From Nitrosomonadales bacterium (GTDB lineage: Bacteria > Pseudomonadota > Gammaproteobacteria > Burkholderiales > Gallionellaceae): a stretch of DNA of 64,000 nucleotides. A program made the position numbers and the translations under genes. The stretch spans positions 52,013 through 116,012 of the forward strand of contig JADKHS010000006.1 in NCBI GenBank assembly GCA_016721605.1. Reading direction: 5' to 3'. This document shows positions 8,999-18,634 of the stretch, one piece after another (position 1 is the first letter of the stretch; each line of letters starts with the position of its first letter). The notes beneath the pieces are model-generated. The model did not search any database. It saw only the letters and a list, made by a program, of their open reading frames with translations, and was not told the DNA's origin.

Positions 8999-9736
8999 TC
9001 ATTGCTCAGGCTGCCTCAGACGAGCCAAAGACAGATGCGACAAGACTGTTGAAAGAAAATTTGATTGAACCAGTTCATTTGCAAGCTTTTCTTTAATGGA
9101 AACCGTCTTATTATGAATTTGCGAATAATGTTCTTTAACAGCAATTGGAGGAGTTGGCCATTTTTTGGATTTGTCACTGGATCGCCAAACATATCCCAAA
9201 AATAGAATGTAAAAACTGTCTGCCAGTTTGAGTGCGGCACGGCGTTTTTTACAGATAGCATCAGCTTTGTCGAGGATTAAGGTGATACGCCGCTGCTCTT
9301 CCAGGGGCACAAGCGGGATATCAATATCAGCCAGAATTTCAGTCGCATGTTTGTTTTTCATCCATTCGTTGCCGTTAATCTCAAGATTATTCGCCTTCGA
9401 GAGTAAAAAATGCTGTATGTAATTTCTGTCAAGATCAGGTGATTCAACAATAATTGCCTTTAAATCCTTATTGATGGCAACCGGTACATCGTTAATGACA
9501 ACATTTTCGAGAGTCACGCTCGATGGCACAAGTATGCTTCCGATTGGCAATAAATTAGATGCTGACTCTTTCAGGCCAAACTCTGTAATCCTTTCCAATG
9601 AATCAATAATGTTTGCACCGCAAATATCCTTCGCAGTAACCCAGGGAATCGAACCATTCCAACAGGCAGAGTTGGATCGGTCAAGCGATCCTCCACAAAC
9701 AATTCGCGCTATATCTCCTAGCCTAACGAACTTCAT
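8999..9736 (-). CDS. hsdS: Type I restriction specificity subunit, half-length HsdS
   Basis: HsdS sets the DNA target of a type I methylase/restriction complex. Residues 1-140 form one target-recognition domain (opening FVRLGDIARIVCGG, then IPWVTAKDI), followed by the conserved helical spacer IPLVPLEEQRRITLILDKAD. The usual HsdS has two such units in about 400 residues; this one ends after 245, so a dimer or a truncated gene is likely. Around 9160-9200 the family sequence FLDMFGDPVTNP is replaced by FLGYVWRSSDKS: an extra G (GGG for GG) and a missing A (A6 for A7) about 30 bases apart cancel each other. The ATG overlaps the hsdM stop (ATGA). Confidence 0.85.
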   Translation of the reverse strand: MKFVRLGDIARIVCGGSLDRSNSACWNGSIPWVTAKDICGANIIDSLERITEFGLKESASNLLPIGSILVPSSVTLENVVINDVPVAINKDLKAIIVESPDLDRNYIQHFLLSKANNLEINGNEWMKNKHATEILADIDIPLVPLEEQRRITLILDKADAICKKRRAALKLADSFYILFLGYVWRSSDKSKKWPTPPIAVKEHYSQIHNKTVSIKEKLANELVQSNFLSTVLSHLSLARLRQPEQ

Positions 9737-11256
9737 CGAAGCATCGCCTCCAACTCAGCCATATCTTGTTGAATCTCGGCTTCAAGCATTAGCATGTGCG
9801 CCAGAATCACCTTGGGTTCTTCGCACTTCATTTCCTGATGCCCGGTTTCCCTGTAGCGGTTTATTGAAAGCTCGAAATTTTGGGCTCGAATTTCCGCGGC
9901 GGACACCTTGAAAGCTTTTGCAGTTCGATCAGTGAAATCACTCTCGCCATTACGCCAGCGACGATATTGGGTCAACACGTCGGACAGATCATTGTCAGCA
10001 TTTTCTTGACACTTTTCTTCCTGCGAGAATCCGTCGGCTTGCGCGTCGTAAAAAAATACATCCTGAGTGCGCCCACCCTTGGTGAATAATAAAATAGCGG
10101 TAGAAAGTCCTGCAAAAGATCTGAATACGCCGGATGGCAGCGAGACCACCCCCTCCAGTTGGTTATGGTCAAGCAAATACTCACGCACGGCCAAATGGGC
10201 TTTACTTGAGCCAAACAGAACCCCATCGGGCACAATGGTAGCGGAACGGCCACCGCTCTTGAGCATGCGCAAAATAAGGACGACGAAAAGCAACTCGGAT
10301 TTCCTGGTTTGGACAATTTTTAGTAACGAAGGATGCACATCCTCCGCCAGCGTGCCCTTAAACGGCGGGTTGGAGAGGATGATATCCAGTCCACCTTTGT
10401 CGCCATCGGCAATGGCTGGGAACTTTTCCGGGAATGCTTTTGAAAGCGTATCCATGTAGTGAAGATCCGGATTTTCCACTCCATGCAGCATCAGATTCAT
10501 GGCAGCCAAACGCAGCATCGTGGCATCGAAATCAAAACCGTAGAACATGCCGTACTGAATGTGCTTCTGCTTAAGTTCAATTAGCTCACCAGAGTAGCTT
10601 TTGCTGCCACCTTCCAATGTTTCGAGGGACTCCGGTGTAGAGCAAGTCTTGCGCAGGTATTCTATCGTGGCCACCAAAAAACCAGCCGTGCCGCAAGCGG
10701 GGTCACCAATTGTTTCAGACGGCTTGGGGTCTATAAGCTCCACCATGAGCTTGATGATATGGCGCGGCGTGCGAAACTGGCCATGTATGCCTGCCGTGGT
10801 GAGTTTGCTCAGTAAATATTCATATAAATCGCCCTGGATGTCGGTATTGTCCAGCGGCAATCTTTCGATCTGCTCCACCACCGAGACCAGCAGGCTGGCC
10901 TTTGAGATTTGGAGCGAGACGTTTTTCATGTATTCGCTAAATGTAAATTTTTTGCCGCCGAGAATGCGCAGATGGGGAAAAACCTCGTCACGCACAAACT
11001 TAAGCATGTCCTCGCCATCAATCATCCGGCTCCAGTTTTGCCAGCGCAGCGTTTGCTGGTCAACCCGAAAAAGATGATGCGGGGATTCATCGGAGCGTAA
11101 GGCATTTCGCTCATGTTGTGCTTCTTCTATATCTAGCAGGCGGGCAAAAATCAGAAAGGATATCTGTTCTATTATTATGAGCGAATTAGAAATCCCTCCC
11201 GTAGCGCAATCCAGCCAGAGTCGGTCTATATCATTTTTGATTTGGTTATTAACCAT
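9733..11256 (-). CDS. hsdM: Type I DNA methyltransferase subunit HsdM
   Basis: N6-adenine methyltransferase subunit that works with HsdS. The intact 507-residue protein has an N-terminal helical HsdM domain (residues 1-130), SAM-binding motif DPACGTAGF at 185-193 and catalytic NPPF at 296-299, preceded by the conserved FRTPRHIIKLMV. The C-terminus (about 450-507) is helical and likely contacts HsdS. It starts two bases after the rmuC stop and overlaps hsdS. No hsdR is present anywhere in the window, so the methylase may be solitary, use a distant HsdR, or serve the downstream ATPase/PLD-like pair. Confidence 0.95.
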   Translation of the reverse strand: MVNNQIKNDIDRLWLDCATGGISNSLIIIEQISFLIFARLLDIEEAQHERNALRSDESPHHLFRVDQQTLRWQNWSRMIDGEDMLKFVRDEVFPHLRILGGKKFTFSEYMKNVSLQISKASLLVSVVEQIERLPLDNTDIQGDLYEYLLSKLTTAGIHGQFRTPRHIIKLMVELIDPKPSETIGDPACGTAGFLVATIEYLRKTCSTPESLETLEGGSKSYSGELIELKQKHIQYGMFYGFDFDATMLRLAAMNLMLHGVENPDLHYMDTLSKAFPEKFPAIADGDKGGLDIILSNPPFKGTLAEDVHPSLLKIVQTRKSELLFVVLILRMLKSGGRSATIVPDGVLFGSSKAHLAVREYLLDHNQLEGVVSLPSGVFRSFAGLSTAILLFTKGGRTQDVFFYDAQADGFSQEEKCQENADNDLSDVLTQYRRWRNGESDFTDRTAKAFKVSAAEIRAQNFELSINRYRETGHQEMKCEEPKVILAHMLMLEAEIQQDMAELEAMLR

Positions 11257-11258
11257 GC

Positions 11259-12896
11259 TTATTCCAATGGTACATTTTCTTGTGCGGGTAATTCGGACAA
11301 GAACTCTAATTCGAGCCCCGCCTTGGCCACCAGATTCTCAGAGAATTTCCCTTGCACTGCAACGCCAAGTCTTTCGAAATCGTTGACTTGCTGAATTAGA
11401 TTACCTTTTCCATGAGTAAATTGATCCATTGCTATTTTATATGACTCTTTGGCCTTATCGAGTTGCGTGCCGACTCCTTCCATAGTGCATACGAAGGTAC
11501 AAAGCTTTTTGTGTACCATGACTGCACGTTTCGCGAGTTCTACGGTATTAGCATTTTGTACTTCAAATTTCCAGAGTTGGCGCACGATATTGAGGCTAGT
11601 AAGCAAAGTAGTCGGTGTCGCAACCAGCACATTCTGTTCAATCGCTTTTTGGAATAACGTTTCGTCTGCGCGCAACGCTTCCACAAAAGCAGATTCAATG
11701 GGAATGAACATAAAGACCATCTCAGGGGAATTTAGGCCAGGCAACTCAAAATAATTGCGATCTGAAAGCTCCTTAATTCGGCTAGATATAGCTGTAACAT
11801 GCTCTTTTAGCGACGATTTCCGATCATACTCTCCTTCTGCATTCACATACCGAGTATAGGCATTAAGGGATACCTTGGAATCGATGACTAGATGTTTTTC
11901 TTGCGGAAGATAAATAATTACGTCTGGACGGCTCCTGCCCGTCTCGGTGTTGAAGCTGACTTCGCGGCGATATTCTTTACCGGATCTCAATCCTGAACGT
12001 TCCAGGATATTTTCCAATACCATTTCCCCCCAATTTCCCTGTATCTTGGATTGGCCTTTAAGTGCTGTTGCCAGACTATGAGCCTCCTCGGTAATCTGCC
12101 GATTTAAATCTTTCAGCTGATGCAGCTCGGTCTTTAAGGTTGCTTGTTGTTTTGTATCCTCAAGATGAATATCTTCAACCTTAGCTTTGAATTCATGAAG
12201 TTGTGTCTTCAATGGCCCAAGCAGCGCGCCTATGTTGGTTTGATTCTGCTCAGTAAAGCGCTTGCTTTTGTCTTCCAGGATTTCTCCGGCCAGAGATTTG
12301 AACTGATTTGAAAGCTGTTCGCGGGCATCATGCAATAATTGCAATTTTTCTGGTGACTGCTTGCGCTCAGCTTCCAGTGTCACGGTGAGCTCGGATTTTT
12401 GTACACTCAAAATCTTGATGTCCTGAGTTAATAACTCGCTTTGTTCTTTCAGATTGTCGCGTTCCTGTTGAAGTTGCACAATATGTTCCGCTTGTGACTT
12501 AATGGTTGAGTTAACCGTACCCACCTTTTCACGAATATCTGCGATGGATTGGTTAAGTTTGGTGATCTCTTGATTTGTCTTTACAAGATCAGCCTCAAGT
12601 GTAGGAACACGGCCCGCGCGTTCGGCCAATTGCGCACACTCATTGCCCGCATCAGCAAGCTGGTCGCGCAAGAGATTTGCTTGCTCTTGCAGATTAGCGA
12701 GCTGAGCGTCGAGATGCTTTGCTTCTTCCTGTGAGGCGATCAGACGCGCATTAAGTGTGGCAATTTCAATTTGGCTTTCACTTTTTATCCGAAATTCTGC
12801 AGCAGAAATACGGGCATGCAAAATTAACCAAGCAATACCTGCGCCAACTAATAATCCAATAAGCAGTGAAACAAAGCTATACATTGATAGATCCAT
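11259..12896 (-). CDS. rmuC: DNA recombination protein RmuC
   Basis: Predicted nuclease-fold protein that limits recombination at inverted repeats in E. coli. The 545-residue protein starts with a transmembrane segment (about residues 5-27), continues as a long coiled coil (about 30-250, rich in Q, E, L and K), then the RmuC core with GQSKIQGNWGEMVLENILE and PDVIIYLPQEKHLVIDSKV, whose Asp/Asp-x-Lys residues match the PD-(D/E)xK-like core. It is intact. Here it is the first gene of the hsdM-hsdS-ATPase-PLD operon, separated from hsdM by two bases, an arrangement that ties it to the modification genes rather than to housekeeping neighbours. Confidence 0.95.
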   Translation of the reverse strand: MDLSMYSFVSLLIGLLVGAGIAWLILHARISAAEFRIKSESQIEIATLNARLIASQEEAKHLDAQLANLQEQANLLRDQLADAGNECAQLAERAGRVPTLEADLVKTNQEITKLNQSIADIREKVGTVNSTIKSQAEHIVQLQQERDNLKEQSELLTQDIKILSVQKSELTVTLEAERKQSPEKLQLLHDAREQLSNQFKSLAGEILEDKSKRFTEQNQTNIGALLGPLKTQLHEFKAKVEDIHLEDTKQQATLKTELHQLKDLNRQITEEAHSLATALKGQSKIQGNWGEMVLENILERSGLRSGKEYRREVSFNTETGRSRPDVIIYLPQEKHLVIDSKVSLNAYTRYVNAEGEYDRKSSLKEHVTAISSRIKELSDRNYFELPGLNSPEMVFMFIPIESAFVEALRADETLFQKAIEQNVLVATPTTLLTSLNIVRQLWKFEVQNANTVELAKRAVMVHKKLCTFVCTMEGVGTQLDKAKESYKIAMDQFTHGKGNLIQQVNDFERLGVAVQGKFSENLVAKAGLELEFLSELPAQENVPLE

Positions 12897-13219
12897 GAAC
12901 CCTGTTTCCCTTATTGCACATCCTAGTTAACCTAAACTTTTCATACGGTAATGGTGAATTACAAAGTGCCCATTGGGGATAGTGCTCGGGCTATCTAAAC
13001 ACAAACTTCGAAAACAATGGCTGTCTGCCTTCGCTGTGCTACCAATTCTACCCTAGAACAACCCTAATTTATCTCGCTGCCGACTACACTTGATCGGTTG
13101 GCGAACAGACACACCGTCCGCGATAAGTCCCGTAGACCATTGAAGCTTGTGGTAGGCAATCCGTTTTGAAGTGGCGACGGAACATCTTAAGAAAGAATGG
13201 TTACCTGAGAAAATTGCAG

Positions 13220-13237
13220 GCACACTTAAAAGTGTGC
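13220..13237. repeat. Short perfect inverted repeat
   Basis: GCACACTTAAAAGTGTGC: eight-base arms with two bases between them. The compact form fits a dimeric repressor site better than an RNA hairpin. No nearby start codon points to a regulated gene; rmuC starts about 320 bases to the left and rimP about 450 to the right. Confidence 0.55.
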
Positions 13238-13331
13238 ACCCAGATCAGCCTTCGCAATGTGTAAGTTATAAAACGGCTGTGCTTGTTTTGGTCGCCAGCC
13301 GCATTGACCTTTGCTGACGTCTACCTTTTAG

Positions 13332-13382
13332 GCCATGTGAATTTGATTTAAATTCACATGGCTCAACTTAATTTAAAGTTGA
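13332..13382. repeat. Two adjacent perfect hairpins
   Basis: The first is a 13-base-pair stem, GCCATGTGAATTT with AAATTCACATGGC, around a five-base loop (13332-13362). The second follows without a gap: TCAACTT and AAGTTGA around AATTTA (13363-13382). Neither is followed by a T run on either strand, so they are not ordinary terminators. They could be a structured RNA, a recombination or mobile-element end, or a protein site. Confidence 0.6.
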
Positions 13383-13614
13383 TAACATTGCTTGCTGGTA
13401 AGCTGGAGGTACTGCTTTGTCTGTGCTTCTTGACTGCTGGGTTGTTCAAGTACCTGGTATTAACGTAGCTTGGCACCTAAATTCACTTACAAAAGCTGTA
13501 CTTTAAGAGTTGAATCCGCCCAGTATCTGATGATGACATAGCCAATAAATTGACCATGCAGCTTCTATGCAAGTGACGATGTAGTGAGGTCAATTTCCAC
13601 TAACAGATTATTTT

Positions 13615-13623
13615 TGCTATAAT
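13615..13623 (+). promoter_or_regulatory. Extended -10 promoter of the rimP-nusA-infB operon
   Basis: TGCTATAAT is a perfect extended -10 (TGn plus TATAAT at 13618-13623). The best -35 match is a weak TTTCCA about 18 bases upstream, which an extended -10 can tolerate. Transcription would start near 13630, only a few bases before the attenuator hairpin and about 45 bases before the rimP ATG. Confidence 0.65.
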
Positions 13624-13639
13624 CCGCGCAGTTTTCCAG

Positions 13640-13660
13640 ATGGGCCTAGGCCCATTTTTT
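13640..13660 (+). terminator. Attenuator-like hairpin in the rimP leader
   Basis: The palindrome TGGGCCTAGGCCCA (13641-13654, extended by one A-T pair) is directly followed by six T, the form of an intrinsic terminator. It lies between the promoter and rimP, within the first 30 transcribed bases, so it should attenuate the operon. Attenuator-like rimP leaders are known in other proteobacteria; membership of that class is inferred from position and shape. Confidence 0.65.
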
Positions 13661-13676
13661 ATTTGTGGGCACGATC

Positions 13677-14101
13677 ATGGATGTAGCGAAATTAGTGGAA
13701 GTCACGGTGACTGGCTTGGGGTATGAGTTGGTTGACTTTGAATTGTCTGGCCGAGGCTTGATGCGGGTATTGCTGGATCAGGCAGATGGAATTGCGGTGA
13801 AGGATTGTGAATTGGTCAGTCATCAATTGACACGTTTGTTTGCGGTAGAGGGTGTGGATTATGGCCGTCTTGAAGTTTCATCTCCAGGATTGGATCGGCC
13901 AATTAAGAAAGAAGCTGATTTCATACGCTTTTGCGGTAAGAAGGTGCGGTTAAAATTGCGTCTGCCTTCGCAGGCCGCAAGAATTTTATCGGCATTCTCA
14001 GTGGTTTTCAGCATGGTGTGTTGCAACTGGATGTGGATGGTAAAGAGGTGTCGATTGAGTTATCCAATTTGGATAAAGCACACTTAGTGCCTACATTTTA
14101 A
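13677..14101 (+). CDS. rimP: Ribosome maturation factor RimP, one frameshift
   Basis: Needed for 30S subunit maturation. The N-terminal domain reads MDVAKLVEVTVTGLGYELVDFEL with VSSPGLDRPIKKEADF, typical of RimP. After RLPSQ the frame breaks near 13973, where a GG should be GGG; the other frame continues as GRKNFIGILSGFQHG and ends KAHLVPTF at the TAA at 14099. Repaired length is about 141 residues, normal for the family. The ATG at 13677 was preferred to an in-frame GTG at 13665 because the GTG lies next to the attenuator T run and has no ribosome site. First gene of the nusA-infB operon. Confidence 0.9.
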
Positions 14102-14334
14102 TGTTGTGACCGTTTGTTTGGAGTGAACAATGTGTTTATGCCAAGCGTTTTTAAGATTTTCTTGACGTGTTATGTATAACAAAAAATGTTTGTCTTGCCC
14201 AATATGTATGGAGAGCAGTGTGACTGCTTATGTCACCTAGCTGAAATAAAATTTAATATGGTAAATGTTAAATATAAAAAATAAGCGAGTGAGTACATTA
14301 GGTTAGAAAACATTCGAGTAGGCTGGAGATAGTG

Positions 14335-15805
14335 ATGAGTCGTGAAGTTTTATTATTGGTTGATGTGTTAGCGCGTGAGAAAAATGTGGACAGGGCGATC
14401 GTGTTTGGTGCGCTGGAGTCTGCTTTGGCGTCCGCCACCAAGAAGCGTTTTACTGAGGAATCTGATGTACGCGTCAGTATTGACCGCAATACTGGTGAGT
14501 ATGTGTCATTTCGTTGTTGGCAAGTAATGGATGATGAAACTTTTGAAACGCCTGATTTGCATGTCAAGCTTAGCGAGGCCCGGAAACGTAATCCAAATAT
14601 TCAATTGGAAGAGTTTGTTGAAGAGCCATTAGAATCCATCGATTTTGGACGCATAGGTGCGCAAGCCGCCAAACAGGTGATCTTTCAGAAAATCCGTGAC
14701 GCTGAGCGGGAACAGATTTTGAACGATTTTATGGAGCGCAAGGAGCACTTAATTTCTGGTACGGTGAAGCGCATTGAGCGCGGTAATGCCATCGTCGAAT
14801 TTGGTAAGATTGAAGCGTTGTTGCCGCGTGATCAGATGATCCCAAAGGAGAATATGCGTGTGGGCGATCGTGTGCGCGTATGTATTGCGTGTGGATCGTT
14901 CAATACGTGGGCCGCAAATTACCCTGTCGCGCATTACGCCTGAATTTTTGATTCAGTTGTTTGAGCTTGAAGTTCCGGAAGTTGAGGAGGGGTTGCTGGA
15001 GATAGTTAGTGCGGCGCGTGATCCGGGGGTTCGCGCAAAGATATCGGTACGTTCCCATGATAAGCGGATAGATCCGATTGGCACTTGTGTGGGCATGCGT
15101 GGTTCGCGTGTGCAGGCTGTAACCAATGAGTTGGCGGGTGAGCGCGTTGACATTGTCTTGTGGTCAGAAGATCCCGCTGCCAGCGTAATTAATGCGTTGG
15201 CTCCGGCTGATGTGACCAGCATTATGGTGGATGAAGAAAATCACAGCATGGATGTGGTGGTTGAGGAAGATAATCTTGCCCAGGCTATTGGTCGAAATGG
15301 ACAAAATGTTCGCTTGGCTAGTGAATTGACAGGCTGGGAGCTTAATATCATGACCAAGGAGGAATCCAGCCAGAAGAATGAGCAAGAGTTTTCCAAAGTG
15401 CGCGATTTGTTTATGAGTAAGCTTGATGTAGATGCAGAGGTAGCAGATATTTTAGTCCTGGAAGGTTTTAACACATTAGAAGAAGTAGCTTATGTGCCAC
15501 TGAACGAAATGTTGGGCATTGAATCACTTGATGAGGCAACAGTGAATGAGTTACGCAGCCGCGCACGTAATGCTCTGTTGACTGCAGCAATTGTCAATGA
15601 AGAGCAGGTGGAGCATAACATTGAGGATTTAGTCAAACTTGAAGGTATGGACGAGCAAACCGCGCGCGCCTTGGCAAGCAAGGGGATTGGCACGCAAGAA
15701 CAACTTGCTGATTTGGCCGTGGATGAATTGGTTGAGTTGGCGGGTGTCGATGAAGAACGTGCAAATCGGTTGATTATGGTTGCCCGCGCTCCTTGGTTTA
15801 CTTAA
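14335..15805 (+). CDS. nusA: Transcription termination/antitermination factor NusA, one frameshift
   Basis: RNA-polymerase-binding factor for pausing, termination and antitermination. Starts MSREVLLLVDVLAREKNVDRAI with GGAG six bases before the ATG. Then come the S1 domain (HLISGTVKRIERGNAIVEFG), KH domains (VGMRGSRVQAVTNELAGERVDIV and IGRNGQNVRLASELTGW) and two C-terminal acidic repeats (residues about 360-490). The frame breaks near 14880: a repeated GC unit before YVLRVDRSIRGPQI appears to have lost two bases (or gained one). Repaired length of about 490 residues matches the family. A 233-base gap from rimP and a 335-base gap to infB are unusually long for this operon. Confidence 0.93.
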
Positions 15806-16140
15806 TGGAGTTGGTATAAGGTGGTTATGTTAACCCGGACTTTCCATAATTTGCATAATTTATATCCAGTTTATTGGGTATAAGCTTTAAAGGGTTAATA
15901 CGGTCATTTGTGCGTATCTGATAGAACAAAATCTTGCTTGGCAAAAACTATTGAGACGGTCAAGCAAAGTTTGACGTGAGAGATGCTATCACTGGCAGTT
16001 TGACGGGCAAATAAGTTCAAACATACCCTGGCCGGATCAATAACGTGGGCGTAAATTAATATGTAAACCGGTCTGGTTAATGGTTTTTGTTGGGTATTGT
16101 AATGCTATCAGTCTCAAATTTTGGGGATTAAGGGGTGGTG
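15806..16140 (+). other. Non-coding gap between nusA and infB
   Basis: This 335-base gap is AT-rich and holds no convincing gene. TTAACCC at 15830-15836 and GGGTTAA at 15892-15898 frame a 69-base stretch, but the inverted match is only seven bases. The gap ends with the infB ribosome site AAGGGG. No promoter was identified with confidence. Confidence 0.45.
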
Positions 16141-18634
16141 ATGGGGAAAATGAATGTAGCGCAGTTTGCGGGTGAGCTTGGCTTGCCGGTTGGATTGCTG
16201 CTCGAACAACTACAGGCGGCCGGTGTTGCCAAACAGCAGGAGTCAGATAGCATATCGGAACAGGATAAAGCACAGTTACTCGAGCATCTGCACAGCGCGC
16301 ATGGTAATGGCAGTGAGAAAAATAAAAAAATTACACTGACTCGCCGCGAAACTACGGAGATCAAGAAGGCGGATAGCACGGGTAGGGCTCGCACCATTCA
16401 AGTTGAAGTGCGCAAGAAGCGTGTGGTTGCACCAATTACAGCTGTCCAGGTAGAACAGCCAACTGCCGCTGTTGTGGTCAAGGCTACGCCTGTGCAGGCT
16501 GTATTAAAGACATCAAAAGTAGAGATATTGGGCGAGCAGGAGATTGCTCTGCGTACTGAAGAGGCACGTAATCAGGCAGAATTAGCTTCACGTCAGGCAG
16601 CCGAAGTCCAAGCCAAAAAAGAATATGCCAAACGCAAAGCGGCGCCAGTTGTTGAGCCTGTGGTGCCGCCCATTCAAGTACCCGTTAAAGTACCAGAAAC
16701 AAAAGTGGTTCCAGCTGCCGAAGTAGCGGCGATCCCTGTTGCTCAGCCTGATTTGGCCGAGGGCACGTTGCACAAACCTATGCCCAAGCCTGGTGACAAG
16801 GTTGTTCGGCCTACACCCAAAAAAGGTGTTAAAACTACCGCTCCAGACAAAGCTAGTCCATGGCCCGAGGCTGGCCACAAAAAGCGGCCACCCGCAGTCA
16901 TTGATGCACGACCTGGCGGTTGGACGGCTGGTCGTGGAAACGCTGGCCCACGCCATCATGCTAAGCATGCCAAGCAGGAAGAAACTGCTCAGCACGCTTT
17001 CTCCCTGCCGACTGAACCGGTTGTGCATGAGGTCATGGTGCCAGAGACAATAAGTGTCGCTGAACTAGCACAGAAAATGTCAATTAAAGCCATCGAAATT
17101 ATTAAAGCACTAATGAAATTAGGTTCCATGGTGACTATTAATCAGGTGCTGGATCAGGAAACCGCAATGATCGTGGTAGAGGAGTTGGGACATATTGCCA
17201 AGCCAGCCAAGGTGGATGATCCTAGCGTTTACCTGACAGAATCTGAAGAGCATAAGAATGCTCCTCTTGAGTCGCGTGCTCCGGTAGTTACCGTTATGGG
17301 CCATGTTGATCATGGTAAGACCTCATTGTTGGACTACATCCGTCGAACCCGTGTGGCCAGTGGCGAAGCGGGCGGCATTACGCAGCACATCGGCGCTTAT
17401 CATGTGGACACCCCGCGCGGCATGATTACTTTTCTTGATACGCCGGGCCATGAGGCATTTACAGCAATGAGGGCACGCGGTTCAAAAGTGACTGACATTG
17501 TGATTTTAGTGGTGGCAGCTGATGACGGTGTAATGCCGCAGACCAAAGAGGCAATCCACCATGCCAAGGCAGCCAACGTGCCTATCGTGGTAGCGGTGAC
17601 TAAGATTGATAAGCCTGATGCTAATTCCGAACGCGTAAAACAAGAATTGGTTACAGAGGGTGTGGTGCCTGAGGACTGGGGCGGCGACACTATGTTTATT
17701 GAGGTGTCTGCAAAGAGTGGGCAAGGTATTGACTCTTTGTTGGAAGGCGTACTGCTGCAAGCTGAATTGTTGCAGCTCACCGCACCTAAGCTAAGTTTGG
17801 CTAAAGGGATTGTGATTGAAGCTAGGCTAGATAAGGGTAAAGGGCGTGGCGACCATATTGGTCCAGTCTGGCACTTTGAAGCGAGGTGATGCAGTATTGG
17901 TAGGCGTAGTATCCGGACGCGTACGTGCCATGTTGGACGAGAATGGTAGAGCAATAAGTGAAGCAGGGCCGTCGATACCAGTGGAGATTCAGGGGTTATC
18001 TGAAGTGCCTGTAGCTGGTGAAAGTGTGCTAGTGCTTTCAGATGAGAAAAAAGCACGTGAAATTGCGTTGTTCCGTCAAGGTAAGTTCCGTGCTGTGAAG
18101 CTGGCTAAGCAGCAGGCCGCTACGTTGGAGAATATGTTTGAACAGATGGCAGAAGGCGAAGTGCGTATGTTGCCATTAATTATCAAGACTGACGTGCAGG
18201 GTTCTTGTGAAGCTATTGCGCATGCCCTGCAAAAACTATCCAACGACGAGGTCAAAGTTAATTTGATTCACAGTGCTGTGGGTGCAATTAGTGAATCAGA
18301 CATTAATTTGGCGCTGGCTTCTAAGGCAATCGCGATTGGCTTTAACATCCGTGCCGATGCTGCTGCGCGTAAGTTGGCGGAATCTGCCGGTGTAGACGTG
18401 CGTTATTACAATGTCATCTATGAAATGGTAGACGACATTAAAGCAGCTTTGTCAGGTATGCGGGCTCCGGAAAAAAAGGAAATTATTCTCGGTATGGTGG
18501 AAATACGCCAGGTATTCGTCATTTCCAAGATCGGTACTGTAGTGGGTTGTTACGTGACCAATGGCATAATTAAACGTAATGCACAAGTACGGGTACTGCG
18601 CAACAATGTGGTTATACATACTGGTGAACTGGAT
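16141..18634 (+). CDS. infB: Translation initiation factor IF-2, one frameshift and missing C-terminus
   Basis: GTPase that delivers fMet-tRNA to the small subunit. The order is an N-terminal IF2N motif (MNVAQFAGELGLP), a long Lys/Ala/Pro-rich linker, a second IF2N region (ETISVAELAQKMSIKAIEI), then the G domain with GHVDHGKTSLLD, DTPGHEAF and the NKxD equivalent TKID. A break near 17850 (C where CCC is expected) separates LDKGKG from VATILVQSGTLKRGD. The protein follows the family to NNVVIHTGELD (18634) and then stops matching. About 50 residues of domain C2 are absent, because the sequence joins directly into rbfA. IF-2 is essential, so this join is probably not real in the living cell. Confidence 0.93.

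Larger units (their letters stand above)
12897..13614. other. Non-coding region between divergent rmuC and rimP, rich in inverted repeats
   Basis: About 720 bases separate the rmuC start (minus) from the rimP promoter (plus). No reading frame of note, tRNA or recognised RNA family was found; the initiator-tRNA gene that often precedes rimP in proteobacteria is not there. The stretch contains three strong inverted repeats (13220-13237, 13332-13362 and 13363-13382). It marks the boundary between the accessory operon and the rimP-nusA-infB operon. Confidence 0.6.

Noticed and set aside
6431..12896. DISARM or PARIS as the identity of the accessory operon
   Set aside because: No drmA/drmB helicase genes and no TOPRIM (AriB-like) partner are present, so the gene set does not fit either system.
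12897..13614. An initiator tRNA or other RNA gene before rimP
   Set aside because: No cloverleaf-like sequence or CAT anticodon arm was found.
15830..15898. TTAACCC...GGGTTAA as a mobile element
   Set aside because: Only seven-base arms and no target duplication; too weak to call.
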